The notes under the pieces are model-generated. The model was given only the letters and a program-made list of their open reading frames with translations, was not told the origin of the DNA and did not search any database. A program made the position numbers and the translations under genes. From Verrucomicrobiia bacterium (GTDB lineage: Bacteria; Verrucomicrobiota; Verrucomicrobiia; Limisphaerales; JAEYXS01), in NCBI GenBank assembly GCA_036405135.1, contig DASWYF010000040.1, positions 62,001 to 126,000 on the forward strand: a stretch of 64,000 nucleotides of DNA. The letters run 5' to 3'. This document shows, piece after piece, positions 26,165 to 33,675 of this stretch; the stretch's first letter is position 1; each line of letters starts with the position of its first letter.

Positions 26165-26668
26165 ATGGCCGAAGAAATTTTTGATGTCGTCAATGACCGC
26201 GACGAAGTGATCGATCAAAAGCCCCGTCGTGAAGTTCATCGCCTCGGCCTGAAACACCGTGCCGTGCACATCATCGTCACGAATGCGAAAGGCGACGTCT
26301 TCATGCAGAAACGCTCCATGAGCAAGGACTCCTCACCCGGCCTCTGGGACACCTCCGCCGCCGGCCATGTGGATAGCGGCGAAGACTACGACACCTGCTC
26401 CATCCGCGAACTCCGCGAAGAGATCGGCATCTCCATCGTAAAAACCCCACGCCGCCTCTGCTACATCACAGCTTGCAAAGAAACCGGCCAGGAATTCGTC
26501 TGGGTCTATCACACCGTCTCCGAAGGTCCCTTCGTCCTGCACCCCGAAGAGATCGAAACTGGCGATTGGTTTACCGCTAAGCACCTCGACGAATGGACCG
26601 CGACGCGCCCCCAAGACTTCGCCATCTCATTCTTGAAAGTCTGGTCCCACGCTAAAAAGTTTCTCTAG
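26165..26668 (+). CDS. Nudix hydrolase (YfcD/isopentenyl-diphosphate isomerase-like)
   Basis: A 167-residue Nudix protein. The full Nudix box runs from about residue 59 (GHVDSGEDYDTCSIRELREE, then IG), giving the metal-binding RELxEE glutamates. The N-terminal EIFDVVNDRDEVIDQKPR and HRAVHIIVTN resemble the group that includes E. coli YfcD and type I isopentenyl-diphosphate isomerase. The isomerase-specific cysteine and glutamate pair is not evident, so hydrolysis of a nucleoside diphosphate derivative is more likely. It starts 9 bases after rsmA and probably shares its transcript. Confidence 0.88.
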   Translation: MAEEIFDVVNDRDEVIDQKPRREVHRLGLKHRAVHIIVTNAKGDVFMQKRSMSKDSSPGLWDTSAAGHVDSGEDYDTCSIRELREEIGISIVKTPRRLCYITACKETGQEFVWVYHTVSEGPFVLHPEEIETGDWFTAKHLDEWTATRPQDFAISFLKVWSHAKKFL

Positions 26669-26755
26669 CGCATCCTCGCATCTACAGATATGCCGCATTT
26701 GGCCCCTCTGCGATTGCCTTATGCGACAGACTCGTTATCGTCTGGGCCATCACAC

Positions 26756-29656
26756 ATGTCCCAAACTGACACCATTCGCCCAAGCCTTGGCAAGCGTGCA
26801 TCCACTTGGCTACTAATTTTTCCCTTACTATTTCTCGCTACACGATTCATTTGCGCCGCTGAACTCCCCGAGAAGCGACAGCCCTGGACCACCTCCCGCA
26901 TCATCGGCACTGCGGAAGCACCACCGCCTTACCGCGCCGAACGCACCTTTCCTAAGCTCCAATTCAAGAACCCCGTGGAAATGGTCGCCCTGCCCGGCAC
27001 CGATCAAATGGTGTTGCTCGAACAACGTGGACCAGTCCATGTCTTCAAGAACGACGGCCAAGCCACGAACACCCAAGTCATCCTCGATCTCAAAAAAGAG
27101 TTGAAGCAACACCACGAAAGCTACGGGATGATTTTCCACCCTGATTTCAAAAAGAACCGCAAAGTTTACATCTGCTACATCACTAAGCCTGACGTCGAGA
27201 ACGGCACACACGTCTCCGAGTTCACCCTGCCCGATACCCAACCGCTCCGCATCGATCCCAAGAGCGAACGCATCATCATCACGTGGCGCTCCGGCGGCCA
27301 CAACGGCGGCTCACTCCAGTTCGGCCCCGATGGCATGCTCTACATCTCCTCCGGCGATGGCGGCCCCGCCAGCCCTCCCGATCTCTACAAGACCGGCCAG
27401 AACCTGAACGACCTCATGTGCTGCGTCCTGCGCATCGACGTCAACAAACCCGTTGGTGATAAACTCTATTCCGTCCCCGCTGATAATCCTTTCGTCAAAA
27501 CACCCGGCGCCTGCCCGGAGATCTGGGCCTACGGTTTCCGCAATCCGTGGAAGATGAGTTTCGACCCCGTCACCGGCGCGCTTTGGGTCGGCGATGTCGG
27601 TTGGGAGATTTGGGAACTCATCTACAAAGTGCAACGCGGCGCGAACTACGGCTGGAGCGTCATGGAAGGCCCGCAACTCGTTCACCCAAATGAACCGCTC
27701 GGCCCTACACCCGTCACACCGCCCACTTACGTTCACTCTCATTCCGTCGCCCGCTCTATCACCGGCGGCTACGTCTATCGCGGGAAGAAATATCCCGACC
27801 TCGTGGGCAAATACATTCACGGCGATTGGGTCACCGGCAAGATCTGGGCCTTGCGCGAAGTGAAAGATGGCAAGCCCGAGGTGCAGGAGATCGCCAGCTC
27901 TCCCATCCCCATCATCTGCTTCGGTGAAGATCATAACCGCGAGCTCTACGTCGTCAGCTACGATGGCGGCATCTTCGAACTGCTTCCGAATAGAACAACC
28001 GCCGTCGCCACCAGTTTCCCCAAGAAACTCAGCGACACCGGCCTCTTCTACTCTACCGCCAAGCATCAAGTCGCCAAAGGCGTCTTGCCTTACGACATCA
28101 ATACCGAAATGTGGTCTGATGGCACCAGCGCCGAACGCTTCATCGCCCTGCCCGGCACCAACGTCATCAGCAAATTCCTGAAAGGTGATTTCAGCAAAGG
28201 TGAAACGAAAGATGCGTGGCGCTTCCCCACGAACACCGTCTTCGCCCGCACCGTTTACGTGGAACTGGAGAAAGGCAACCCCGCCACCCGTCGCCGTCTC
28301 GAAACCCAAATCCTCCACAACACCGGCGATGATTGGAAAGCCTACAGCTACCATTGGACGAAAGATCAAAAAGACGCCGTGCTCTACGATGGCGACGGCA
28401 AAGAGGAAACCTATCAAGTCAAAGACTCTGCGAATGCCAAACCGCACCCGTGGACTTGGCGCTACTCGAATCGCACCGAATGCATGGTTTGCCACCTCAC
28501 CCGCACCGGCACCATCCACAGCTTTGCTGCTTTTCAATTGGACCGCGAAATCACCCACGCTGGCAGCAAACGCAATCAGATGGACGTGCTGAAACAACTC
28601 GGCCTCTTCCAATATCCCGTGCCGAAATATCAGCGCATGGCCTCGCTCAAGGACGAGACCGCCACTGTGAATGAGCGCGCCCGCGCTTATTTGCACGTCA
28701 ATTGCTCGCACTGCCACCGCTTCGGCGGCAGCGGCGCCTCCACCGTGGATTTCCGTTGGGAAATGGCCAATGACAAAATGCTCGCCATCGACGCCGCCCC
28801 CTCGCAAGGCACCTTTGGCCTCGATAATCCGCACGTCATCACCGCCGGTCGCCCGCATGAATCCGTGCTGCTCTACCGCTTCGCCAAGCTTGGTCGCGGC
28901 CACATGCCCTACCTCGGCGCGCAAGAAGTCGATACCACCGCTCTGAAACTTCTCGAACGCTGGGTCCGCGAACTCAAATCCACAAACAACCTCGCTCCCG
29001 TTTCTTTCACTCAACCGGCGAAGCTCGACACCACCTCCCAAACCCTCGCCGCCATCTGCTCTCTCGAAGGCGAGCCAAAGAAATGGAGCACCCAAGAACG
29101 CGACGACCTCATCCAACGCGGCCTCGCCTCCACCCGTCCAGAAATCCGCGAACTCTTCGAACGTTTCCTACCACCCGATAAGCGCAGCCGCACCCTCGGC
29201 ACAAACATCCGCCCCGGCGACATCCTCTCACTCAAAGGCAACATCGAACGCGGTCGTACCCTCTTCATGAACGCCAGCGGCCTGCAATGCACCCAATGCC
29301 ATCAGATGAACGGTACCGGTCGCAACTTCGGCCCTGACCTCAGCACCATCGGACGTAAATACGACCGCGCCAAAATCCTCGAGAACATCCTCGAACCCTC
29401 ACGCAACATCGACCCCGCCTTCAAGAGCTACAACGTCGAAACCAAGGATGACCTCGCCTACACCGGCTTCCTCCTCAGCCGCACCTCGACTGAGATTCAA
29501 CTCAAAGATGCCAACGCCCAAATCATCAAGCTCGCCGCCAAAGACGTGGATAAAGTGCAGGAACAAAAACTCTCCGCCATGCCCGAAATGCTCCTCCAAT
29601 CATTGACCGCCCAAGAAGCCGCCGACCTCGTAGAATTCCTCTATTCATTGAAGTAA
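26756..29656 (+). CDS. Secreted sugar dehydrogenase-like protein with three heme c sites
   Basis: From ATG 26756 the product has 966 residues with a signal peptide (STWLLIFPLLFLATRFICAAE); the frame opens 22 codons earlier at 26690, which would give an overlong leader. Part one is a glucose/sorbosone dehydrogenase propeller (about 40-420; WRSGGHNGGSLQFGPDGMLY, then YGFRNPWKMSFD). Part two (about 435-750) carries two heme motifs, CMVCH and CSHCH. Part three is the PVC-type heme domain with CTQCH and GPDLSTIGRKYDR. A propeller with three hemes could pass electrons from sugar oxidation along a built-in wire. A dispersed hairpin repeat starts 19 bases after the stop. Relatives with one heme: 4570. 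Confidence 0.9.
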   Translation: MSQTDTIRPSLGKRASTWLLIFPLLFLATRFICAAELPEKRQPWTTSRIIGTAEAPPPYRAERTFPKLQFKNPVEMVALPGTDQMVLLEQRGPVHVFKNDGQATNTQVILDLKKELKQHHESYGMIFHPDFKKNRKVYICYITKPDVENGTHVSEFTLPDTQPLRIDPKSERIIITWRSGGHNGGSLQFGPDGMLYISSGDGGPASPPDLYKTGQNLNDLMCCVLRIDVNKPVGDKLYSVPADNPFVKTPGACPEIWAYGFRNPWKMSFDPVTGALWVGDVGWEIWELIYKVQRGANYGWSVMEGPQLVHPNEPLGPTPVTPPTYVHSHSVARSITGGYVYRGKKYPDLVGKYIHGDWVTGKIWALREVKDGKPEVQEIASSPIPIICFGEDHNRELYVVSYDGGIFELLPNRTTAVATSFPKKLSDTGLFYSTAKHQVAKGVLPYDINTEMWSDGTSAERFIALPGTNVISKFLKGDFSKGETKDAWRFPTNTVFARTVYVELEKGNPATRRRLETQILHNTGDDWKAYSYHWTKDQKDAVLYDGDGKEETYQVKDSANAKPHPWTWRYSNRTECMVCHLTRTGTIHSFAAFQLDREITHAGSKRNQMDVLKQLGLFQYPVPKYQRMASLKDETATVNERARAYLHVNCSHCHRFGGSGASTVDFRWEMANDKMLAIDAAPSQGTFGLDNPHVITAGRPHESVLLYRFAKLGRGHMPYLGAQEVDTTALKLLERWVRELKSTNNLAPVSFTQPAKLDTTSQTLAAICSLEGEPKKWSTQERDDLIQRGLASTRPEIRELFERFLPPDKRSRTLGTNIRPGDILSLKGNIERGRTLFMNASGLQCTQCHQMNGTGRNFGPDLSTIGRKYDRAKILENILEPSRNIDPAFKSYNVETKDDLAYTGFLLSRTSTEIQLKDANAQIIKLAAKDVDKVQEQKLSAMPEMLLQSLTAQEAADLVEFLYSLK

Positions 29657-29674
29657 GCGTCGAAGCACCCGACC

Positions 29675-29720
29675 ATGGTAGGGCTGGCTGTCCTCAGCCG
29701 GCCGTCGCCGAAGCATCTGG
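29675..29720 (+). repeat. GGTAGGGC hairpin repeat, copy 2
   Basis: GGTAGG, then a 9-pair stem GGCTGGCTG-TCCT-CAGCCGGCC and the tail GTCGCCGAAGCATCTGG. It starts 19 bases after a stop codon, almost the same distance as copy 1 after trpA. Confidence 0.78.
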
Positions 29721-29763
29721 TCTTTCTTACTCAGCAGCTATCACTGACGACTAAGAACTCCCA

Positions 29764-29810
29764 TCTCCTTCTCCCCTCGGCAGGGGAGAAGGCCGGGATG
29801 AGGGGTGCCC
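29764..29810 (+). repeat. CTCCCCTCGG palindrome repeat, copy
   Basis: TTCTCCCCTCGGCAGGGGAGAAGGCCGGGATGAGGGGTGCC-type sequence: the palindrome TTCTCCCCT/AGGGGAGAA around CGGC followed by the conserved tail. Other copies: 8046, 32451, 33613, 45280. Confidence 0.78.
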
Positions 29811-29812
29811 CC

Positions 29813-29850
29813 TTTCGTCGTCGTCCTCGTTCTCGTCGTCGTCCTCGATT
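29813..29850. repeat. CGTCCTCGTTCTCGTCGTCGTCCT repeat, copy 3
   Basis: The fullest copy of the CGT/CCT reiteration family, near-identical to 21871-21907 and here directly joined to the palindrome repeat at 29764. The two families thus form a composite just before coaX. Confidence 0.72.
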
Positions 29851-29893
29851 TTCACACCACCTTTCTCTCTTCCCTCCGACTCCCTTCTGCCTC

Positions 29894-30667
29894 ATGCTCC
29901 CTTCCCGCATGCTGCTCCTGTTCGACATCGGCAACACTCACACGCACGTGGGCCTCGCGACCAATTCCAAGGTCCTGCGTCAAACGAACATCCCCACCGC
30001 CGAATGGTCGCACCGCACCGTGCAGGTAAAGCTCCAGTCCTTCGTCGGCACTCGCGATATCACCGGCGTATCCGTCTGCAGCGTCGTCCCGCGCGCCACC
30101 GCCAATGTCCTCAGAGCCGCTGCCGGTTACGGCAAAGTCCCCACCATCGTCCTCAACCACAAAAACGTCACCGGCGTCGGCATCAAGTATCCCCGCCCCG
30201 CCACCATCGGTCCCGACCGTCTCGCGAACGCCATCGCTGCGAGCCATTTCTACAAATCACCCGTCGTCGTCGTGGACTTCGGCACCGCCGTGACCTTCGA
30301 CGTTGTTGACCGGAACAAAAACTACATCGGCGGTATCATCGCTCCCGGCCTCTCCGCCATGACCGATTACCTCCACGAAAAAACCGCCCTCCTCCCGCGC
30401 ATCAAGATTCGCGATGTGAAAAGCGTCGTCGGCAAGAACACCGAGGAAGCCATGCTCATCGGTGCCGTGCAAGGCTATCGCGGCCTCGTGCAAAAACTTA
30501 TCCACGAACTCACCCGCGAACTCAAATCTCCGAAACTCCCCGTCATCGCCACCGGTGGCTACGCTCCATTGATGGCTAAAGGCCTGAAAGAGATCACTGA
30601 AGTCCGTCCTACTCTCACACTCGAAGGCCTGCGCCTGAACTGGCTAGGGAATCATAGGGTGGAGTAA
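29894..30667 (+). CDS. coaX: Type III pantothenate kinase
   Basis: CoaX phosphorylates pantothenate in the first step of coenzyme A synthesis and, unlike the type I enzyme, is not inhibited by CoA. The ATP-binding LLFDIGNTHTHVGLA lies at the N-terminus, PATIGPDRLANAIAA in the middle, VVVDFGTAVTFDVV with the second aspartate, GGIIAPGL and VIATGGYAPLMA near the end. ATG 29894 gives 257 residues; ATG 29909 would bring the start even closer to the DIGNT motif, as usual in the family. The open frame reaches back to 29675 through the repeat cluster, which cannot be coding. Confidence 0.93.
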   Translation: MLPSRMLLLFDIGNTHTHVGLATNSKVLRQTNIPTAEWSHRTVQVKLQSFVGTRDITGVSVCSVVPRATANVLRAAAGYGKVPTIVLNHKNVTGVGIKYPRPATIGPDRLANAIAASHFYKSPVVVVDFGTAVTFDVVDRNKNYIGGIIAPGLSAMTDYLHEKTALLPRIKIRDVKSVVGKNTEEAMLIGAVQGYRGLVQKLIHELTRELKSPKLPVIATGGYAPLMAKGLKEITEVRPTLTLEGLRLNWLGNHRVE

Positions 30668-30857
30668 CAACCAGTGACCAAACATTCAATGCATGAAACA
30701 TTTCGACTCTCCTGCACGTTTCGGCACACGATGAAAATGCACCTTACAGAATCGGATGAAGCATTCTCCATGGCTCCACTGGATAAATAATTTCGTTAAA
30801 ATATTACGAAGCGACATCAATTTGCCTGAAACAAATTTTACATCCACCCCTAAAAGT

Positions 30858-31412
30858 ATGATCACCCTCATCTCCGGCACCAACCGCGCTGACAGCAACA
30901 CCCGCAAAGTCACCGCTGAGATCGAAGCCATCTACCGCGACCTCAAAGTCCCCACGCAAACCCTTGATCTCGTTGATCTCCCTGCTGACCTCTTCACCCC
31001 TGCTGCCTACAGCATCAAGCCTGTCGGCTTCACCAAGTTCAGCGATGCCATCCTGAACTCTGATGGCCTCGTCGTCATCACCCCTGAGTACAACGGCGGC
31101 ATGCCCGGCGTCCTGAAATACTTCATCGACATGCTGAAATTCCCGGAAGCCTTCGAGCACCGCCCCGTCTGCTTCGTCGGCGTCGCTGCCGGAATGTTCG
31201 GTGCTCTCCGTCCCGTGGAACACCTGCAACAGATCTTCGGCTATCGGAACGCCCACATCTACCCCGCCCGCGTCTTCGTGCCCGGCGTCATGAACCAGCT
31301 CGATGCCACCGGCAAACTCAAAGACCCCGAACTCCGCGAACGCTTCAAGCAACAAGCCGAAGGCTTCACCACCTTCGTCGAAAAGTTGAAGGGCAAATCC
31401 CTGCGCCCATAG
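30858..31412 (+). CDS. NAD(P)H-dependent FMN reductase family protein
   Basis: Starting at ATG 30858 this is a 184-residue flavodoxin-like protein. LISGTNRADSNTRKV forms the FMN-phosphate loop, DGLVVITPEYNGGMPGVLKYFID is the flavin-binding signature and VGVAAGMFGALRPVEHLQQ follows. Relatives such as ChrR and azoreductase-type enzymes reduce quinones, chromate or azo compounds using NAD(P)H. The frame extends 34 codons upstream through AT-rich DNA, so I reject that start. It seems to be transcribed alone. Confidence 0.9.
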   Translation: MITLISGTNRADSNTRKVTAEIEAIYRDLKVPTQTLDLVDLPADLFTPAAYSIKPVGFTKFSDAILNSDGLVVITPEYNGGMPGVLKYFIDMLKFPEAFEHRPVCFVGVAAGMFGALRPVEHLQQIFGYRNAHIYPARVFVPGVMNQLDATGKLKDPELRERFKQQAEGFTTFVEKLKGKSLRP

Positions 31413-31424
31413 CATAACATAGCC

Positions 31425-31575
31425 GCCCTCGTAGCGTAGCGCCCGCATCCTGTGGATGGGTTAAAGCGGCATCCTGCCGCGTTACCCCAGCGTAGCCGAC
31501 GACATCAGTCGGAGCTGCCTTTTCATTGGACCGCGGCTGTGTTCCGCCTTAGCGGAACCAGCCGCAGCGCGTGAG
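31425..31575. repeat. Cluster of intergenic palindromes
   Basis: Several stems lie in the gap: GCGGCA-TCC-TGCCGC at 31467, GACATCAGTC-type small repeats, and a two-part hairpin 31533-31565 (GCGGCT with AGCCGC outside, GTTCCGC-CTTA-GCGGAAC inside). Repeated words such as GTAGCG and AGCCG occur. It lies between convergent genes and may end transcription from either side. Confidence 0.55.
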
Positions 31576-31605
31576 AATTCCAAACCGATTCCCACCTCGC
31601 ACGTC

Positions 31606-32400
31606 TCAATACCCACCCGCCCCAATCCCACCACTCTTCCCCTCCACCACCTGCCCCGCCTTCTCCGCCGCTTCGCGCTTCCGATAATCATCCATCATCG
31701 CCGCCGTCGCCGTCGCGCCACAACGCGAGCCGCCCAAGTCACGCACCTTAATCAAGCCATCCAGATCGCGCACCCCACCTGCGGCCTTTACTTGCACTGC
31801 CGCCGACACATTCGCCCGCATCAACGCCAGATCATGCTCCGTCGCGCCCTTATAATTGTAGCTCCCATCCGCCTGCTTCACAAAACCATACCCGCTCGAA
31901 GTCTTCACCCATGCCACCCCGGCGCGCTCGCTGAGCTGACACAACTTCTGCTTGAACTCATCGCTGCTCAAGCCCGCGCCACCCTTCGTCAGATAATCAT
32001 TCTCAAAGATCACCTTCACCCTGGCCCCGTGCTTCTTCGCCTCATCACAGACCGCCTTGATGTCCTTCTCCACGTACGCCCAATCACCGCTCAGCGCCTT
32101 GCCGATATTGATCACCATGTCGATCTCCTTCGCGCCATCTTTGCACGCCAGCTCCGTCTCATACCGCTTGGACTCCGTACACGCATTCCCATGCGGAAAC
32201 CCGATCACCGCCCCCACGATCACATCCGAGCCCTTCAACCATTGCACCGCCTGCTTCACCGCGTAAGGTTTGATGCACACCGAAGCCACCCCATACTTCG
32301 CCGCCAGCTTGCACCCGTCTTCCAATTCCTGATCCGTCATCGTCGGATGCAGCAGTGAGTGGTCAATCATCTTCGCCAATTCTTCGTAAGTATATTTCAT
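31606..32400 (-). CDS. deoC: Deoxyribose-phosphate aldolase
   Basis: A 264-residue class I aldolase that splits 2-deoxyribose 5-phosphate into acetaldehyde and glyceraldehyde 3-phosphate. YEELAKMIDHSLLHPTMT opens the barrel; VGAVIGFPHG, AKEIDMVINIG, KVIFENDYL, VKTSSGYG (Schiff-base lysine) and VKAAGGVRD (proton-relay lysine) are all present. About 20 glycine- and glutamate-rich residues extend the C-terminus beyond the usual end. It is the last gene in line with the leftward sugar operon headed by the GntR regulator, but a repeat-containing gap of about 125 bases precedes it, so it may have its own promoter. Confidence 0.93.
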   Translation of the reverse strand: MKYTYEELAKMIDHSLLHPTMTDQELEDGCKLAAKYGVASVCIKPYAVKQAVQWLKGSDVIVGAVIGFPHGNACTESKRYETELACKDGAKEIDMVINIGKALSGDWAYVEKDIKAVCDEAKKHGARVKVIFENDYLTKGGAGLSSDEFKQKLCQLSERAGVAWVKTSSGYGFVKQADGSYNYKGATEHDLALMRANVSAAVQVKAAGGVRDLDGLIKVRDLGGSRCGATATAAMMDDYRKREAAEKAGQVVEGKSGGIGAGGY

Positions 32401-32450
32401 AAAAATTTATATATTCGAACCATCAAAACCGTATTGAAAACGTAAGCGCT

Positions 32451-32497
32451 CTCACCCCTCTCCCCTCGGAGGGGAGAGGGCCGGGGTGAGGGGTGCC
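32451..32497 (-). repeat. CTCTCCCCTCGGAGGGGAGAGGG repeat, best copy
   Basis: A perfect palindrome CCTCTCCCCTC/GAGGGGAGAGG followed by GCCGGGGTGAGGGGTG. It lies between the isomerase and deoC. An almost identical copy is at 33613. Confidence 0.82.
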
Positions 32498-32526
32498 TTC
32501 TTTGTTTTCTGAACGCTCATTGAAAA

Positions 32527-33444
32527 TTAATCTGCAAAATACGGCGCCAACACATTCCTCGCCACCTTCAACGCCTCCTGCCGTCCCTCCAACGTCTTCC
32601 CGAACGTGTCATCCTCCACCTCGATGCACACCGGCCCGCGATACGTCGTCTCCATCACCGCACTCATGAACCTGCCCCAATCGATATCCCCATACCCCGG
32701 GATACGCGGCTGATGCCACTCCAGCGGATGCGCAAAAATCCCCACCTGTTGCAGGCGATCCCGCTTCATCTTCATATCCTTCGCATGCAGATGAAATAGC
32801 TTGTCCTGAAACTCCTTCAACGGCCCCATCGGATCCATCTGCTGCAAAATGAAATGCGACGGATCATAATTCAGCCCGAAATGCTTTGAATCAATGTCGC
32901 TAAAAGCCCGCCGCCAGATCACCGGCGTCGTCAGCAGATTCTTCCCGCCCGGCCACTCATCCTTCGTGAAAAACATCGGACAATTCTCGATGCCGATCTT
33001 GATATCATGATCCTCCGCCAGCTCGATGATCGGCCGCCACACCTTCAAGAAACGCGGCCAATTCTCATCCACACTCTTCGTCCAATCCCGCCCCACAAAG
33101 GTGTTCACATTCTTCAACCCCAACACCGCCGCCGCCTTGATCACCTTCTTGAGATGATTCACCGCCACCCGCGACACCTCCGCATTCGGGTCCAGCGGAT
33201 TCGGATAATACCCCAACGCCGTGATACCCACTCCATGCTTCGCACTCAGCGCCCGCACCTCCTCCGCCTTGGATTTATTGAACCCCTCTACGTCGATATG
33301 CGTGATCCCCGCATATTTCCGCTCCGCCTTCCCCTGCGGCCAGCACATCACCTCCACGCATGAAAACCTCTCTTGCGCCGCAAACGCCAGCACCTGATCT
33401 AAATCCAATTCCGGCAAAATCGCCGACACAAATCCCAGTTTCAT
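32527..33444 (-). CDS. Sugar phosphate isomerase/epimerase family TIM-barrel protein
   Basis: The 305-residue protein belongs to the xylose isomerase-like TIM barrel group. It shows KLGFVSAILPELDLDQVL at the start, FSCVEVMCW, GITALGYYPNP, IGIENCPMFF with a metal-binding glutamate near 157, FGLNYDPSHFILQQMDP, LFHLHAKDMK and IEVEDD with the late glutamate. Members act on inositols, keto-sugars, hydroxypyruvate or tagatose; in PVC bacteria they commonly accompany Gfo/Idh/MocA oxidoreductases, as here at 35250. Substrate is unknown. It is co-oriented with the upstream operon but separated by a 230-base gap that holds two repeats. Confidence 0.9.
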   Translation of the reverse strand: MKLGFVSAILPELDLDQVLAFAAQERFSCVEVMCWPQGKAERKYAGITHIDVEGFNKSKAEEVRALSAKHGVGITALGYYPNPLDPNAEVSRVAVNHLKKVIKAAAVLGLKNVNTFVGRDWTKSVDENWPRFLKVWRPIIELAEDHDIKIGIENCPMFFTKDEWPGGKNLLTTPVIWRRAFSDIDSKHFGLNYDPSHFILQQMDPMGPLKEFQDKLFHLHAKDMKMKRDRLQQVGIFAHPLEWHQPRIPGYGDIDWGRFMSAVMETTYRGPVCIEVEDDTFGKTLEGRQEALKVARNVLAPYFAD

Positions 33445-33523
33445 AAATTTTTAATTTTAAGAATTATTAAGAACTCTTTCACAGGGTGCGTACAATTTGT
33501 ACCCACCCTCAGCGCACTCGGGA

Positions 33524-33569
33524 TGGTAGGGCGCGGTATTCTTACCGCGCCGCCGCCGAAGCATCTGCC
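33524..33569 (+). repeat. GGTAGGGC hairpin repeat, copy 3
   Basis: GGTAGG followed by GGCGCGGTA-TTCT-TACCGCGCC, a fully paired 9-base stem, then GCCGCCGAAGCATCTG. Both the arms and the loop differ from copies 1 and 2 while the flanks are the same. Confidence 0.78.
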
Positions 33570-33612
33570 CTCACAACCTCACCGCACCTGTGAAAAACAC
33601 CCAAACGCTCCA

Positions 33613-33657
33613 CCACCCTCGCCCCTCGGAGGGGAGAGGGCCGGGGTGAGGGGTGCC
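33613..33657 (-). repeat. GCCCCTCGGAGGGGAGAGGGCCGGGGTGAG repeat copy
   Basis: Nearly identical to the copy at 32451 (shared CCCCTCGGAGGGGAGAGGGC and following CGGGGTGAGGGGTGCC). It lies 20 bases beyond the stop of the glycosidase-like gene. Confidence 0.8.
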
Positions 33658-33675
33658 CCGTATCGTTAATTCGCC

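Noticed and set aside
27311-29116. 601-codon open frame antisense to the triheme dehydrogenase gene.
   Set aside because: The sense strand encodes three heme motifs and a propeller; the antisense frame is a composition artefact.
21871-29850. Repeats considered as a possible CRISPR array.
   Set aside because: Copies are kilobases apart, not regularly spaced with unique spacers, and no cas gene is present.
31425-31575. Considered as a tRNA or integron attachment site because of its stems.
   Set aside because: No acceptor-stem/CCA layout, no anticodon loop and no integrase nearby; simple stacked palindromes explain it.
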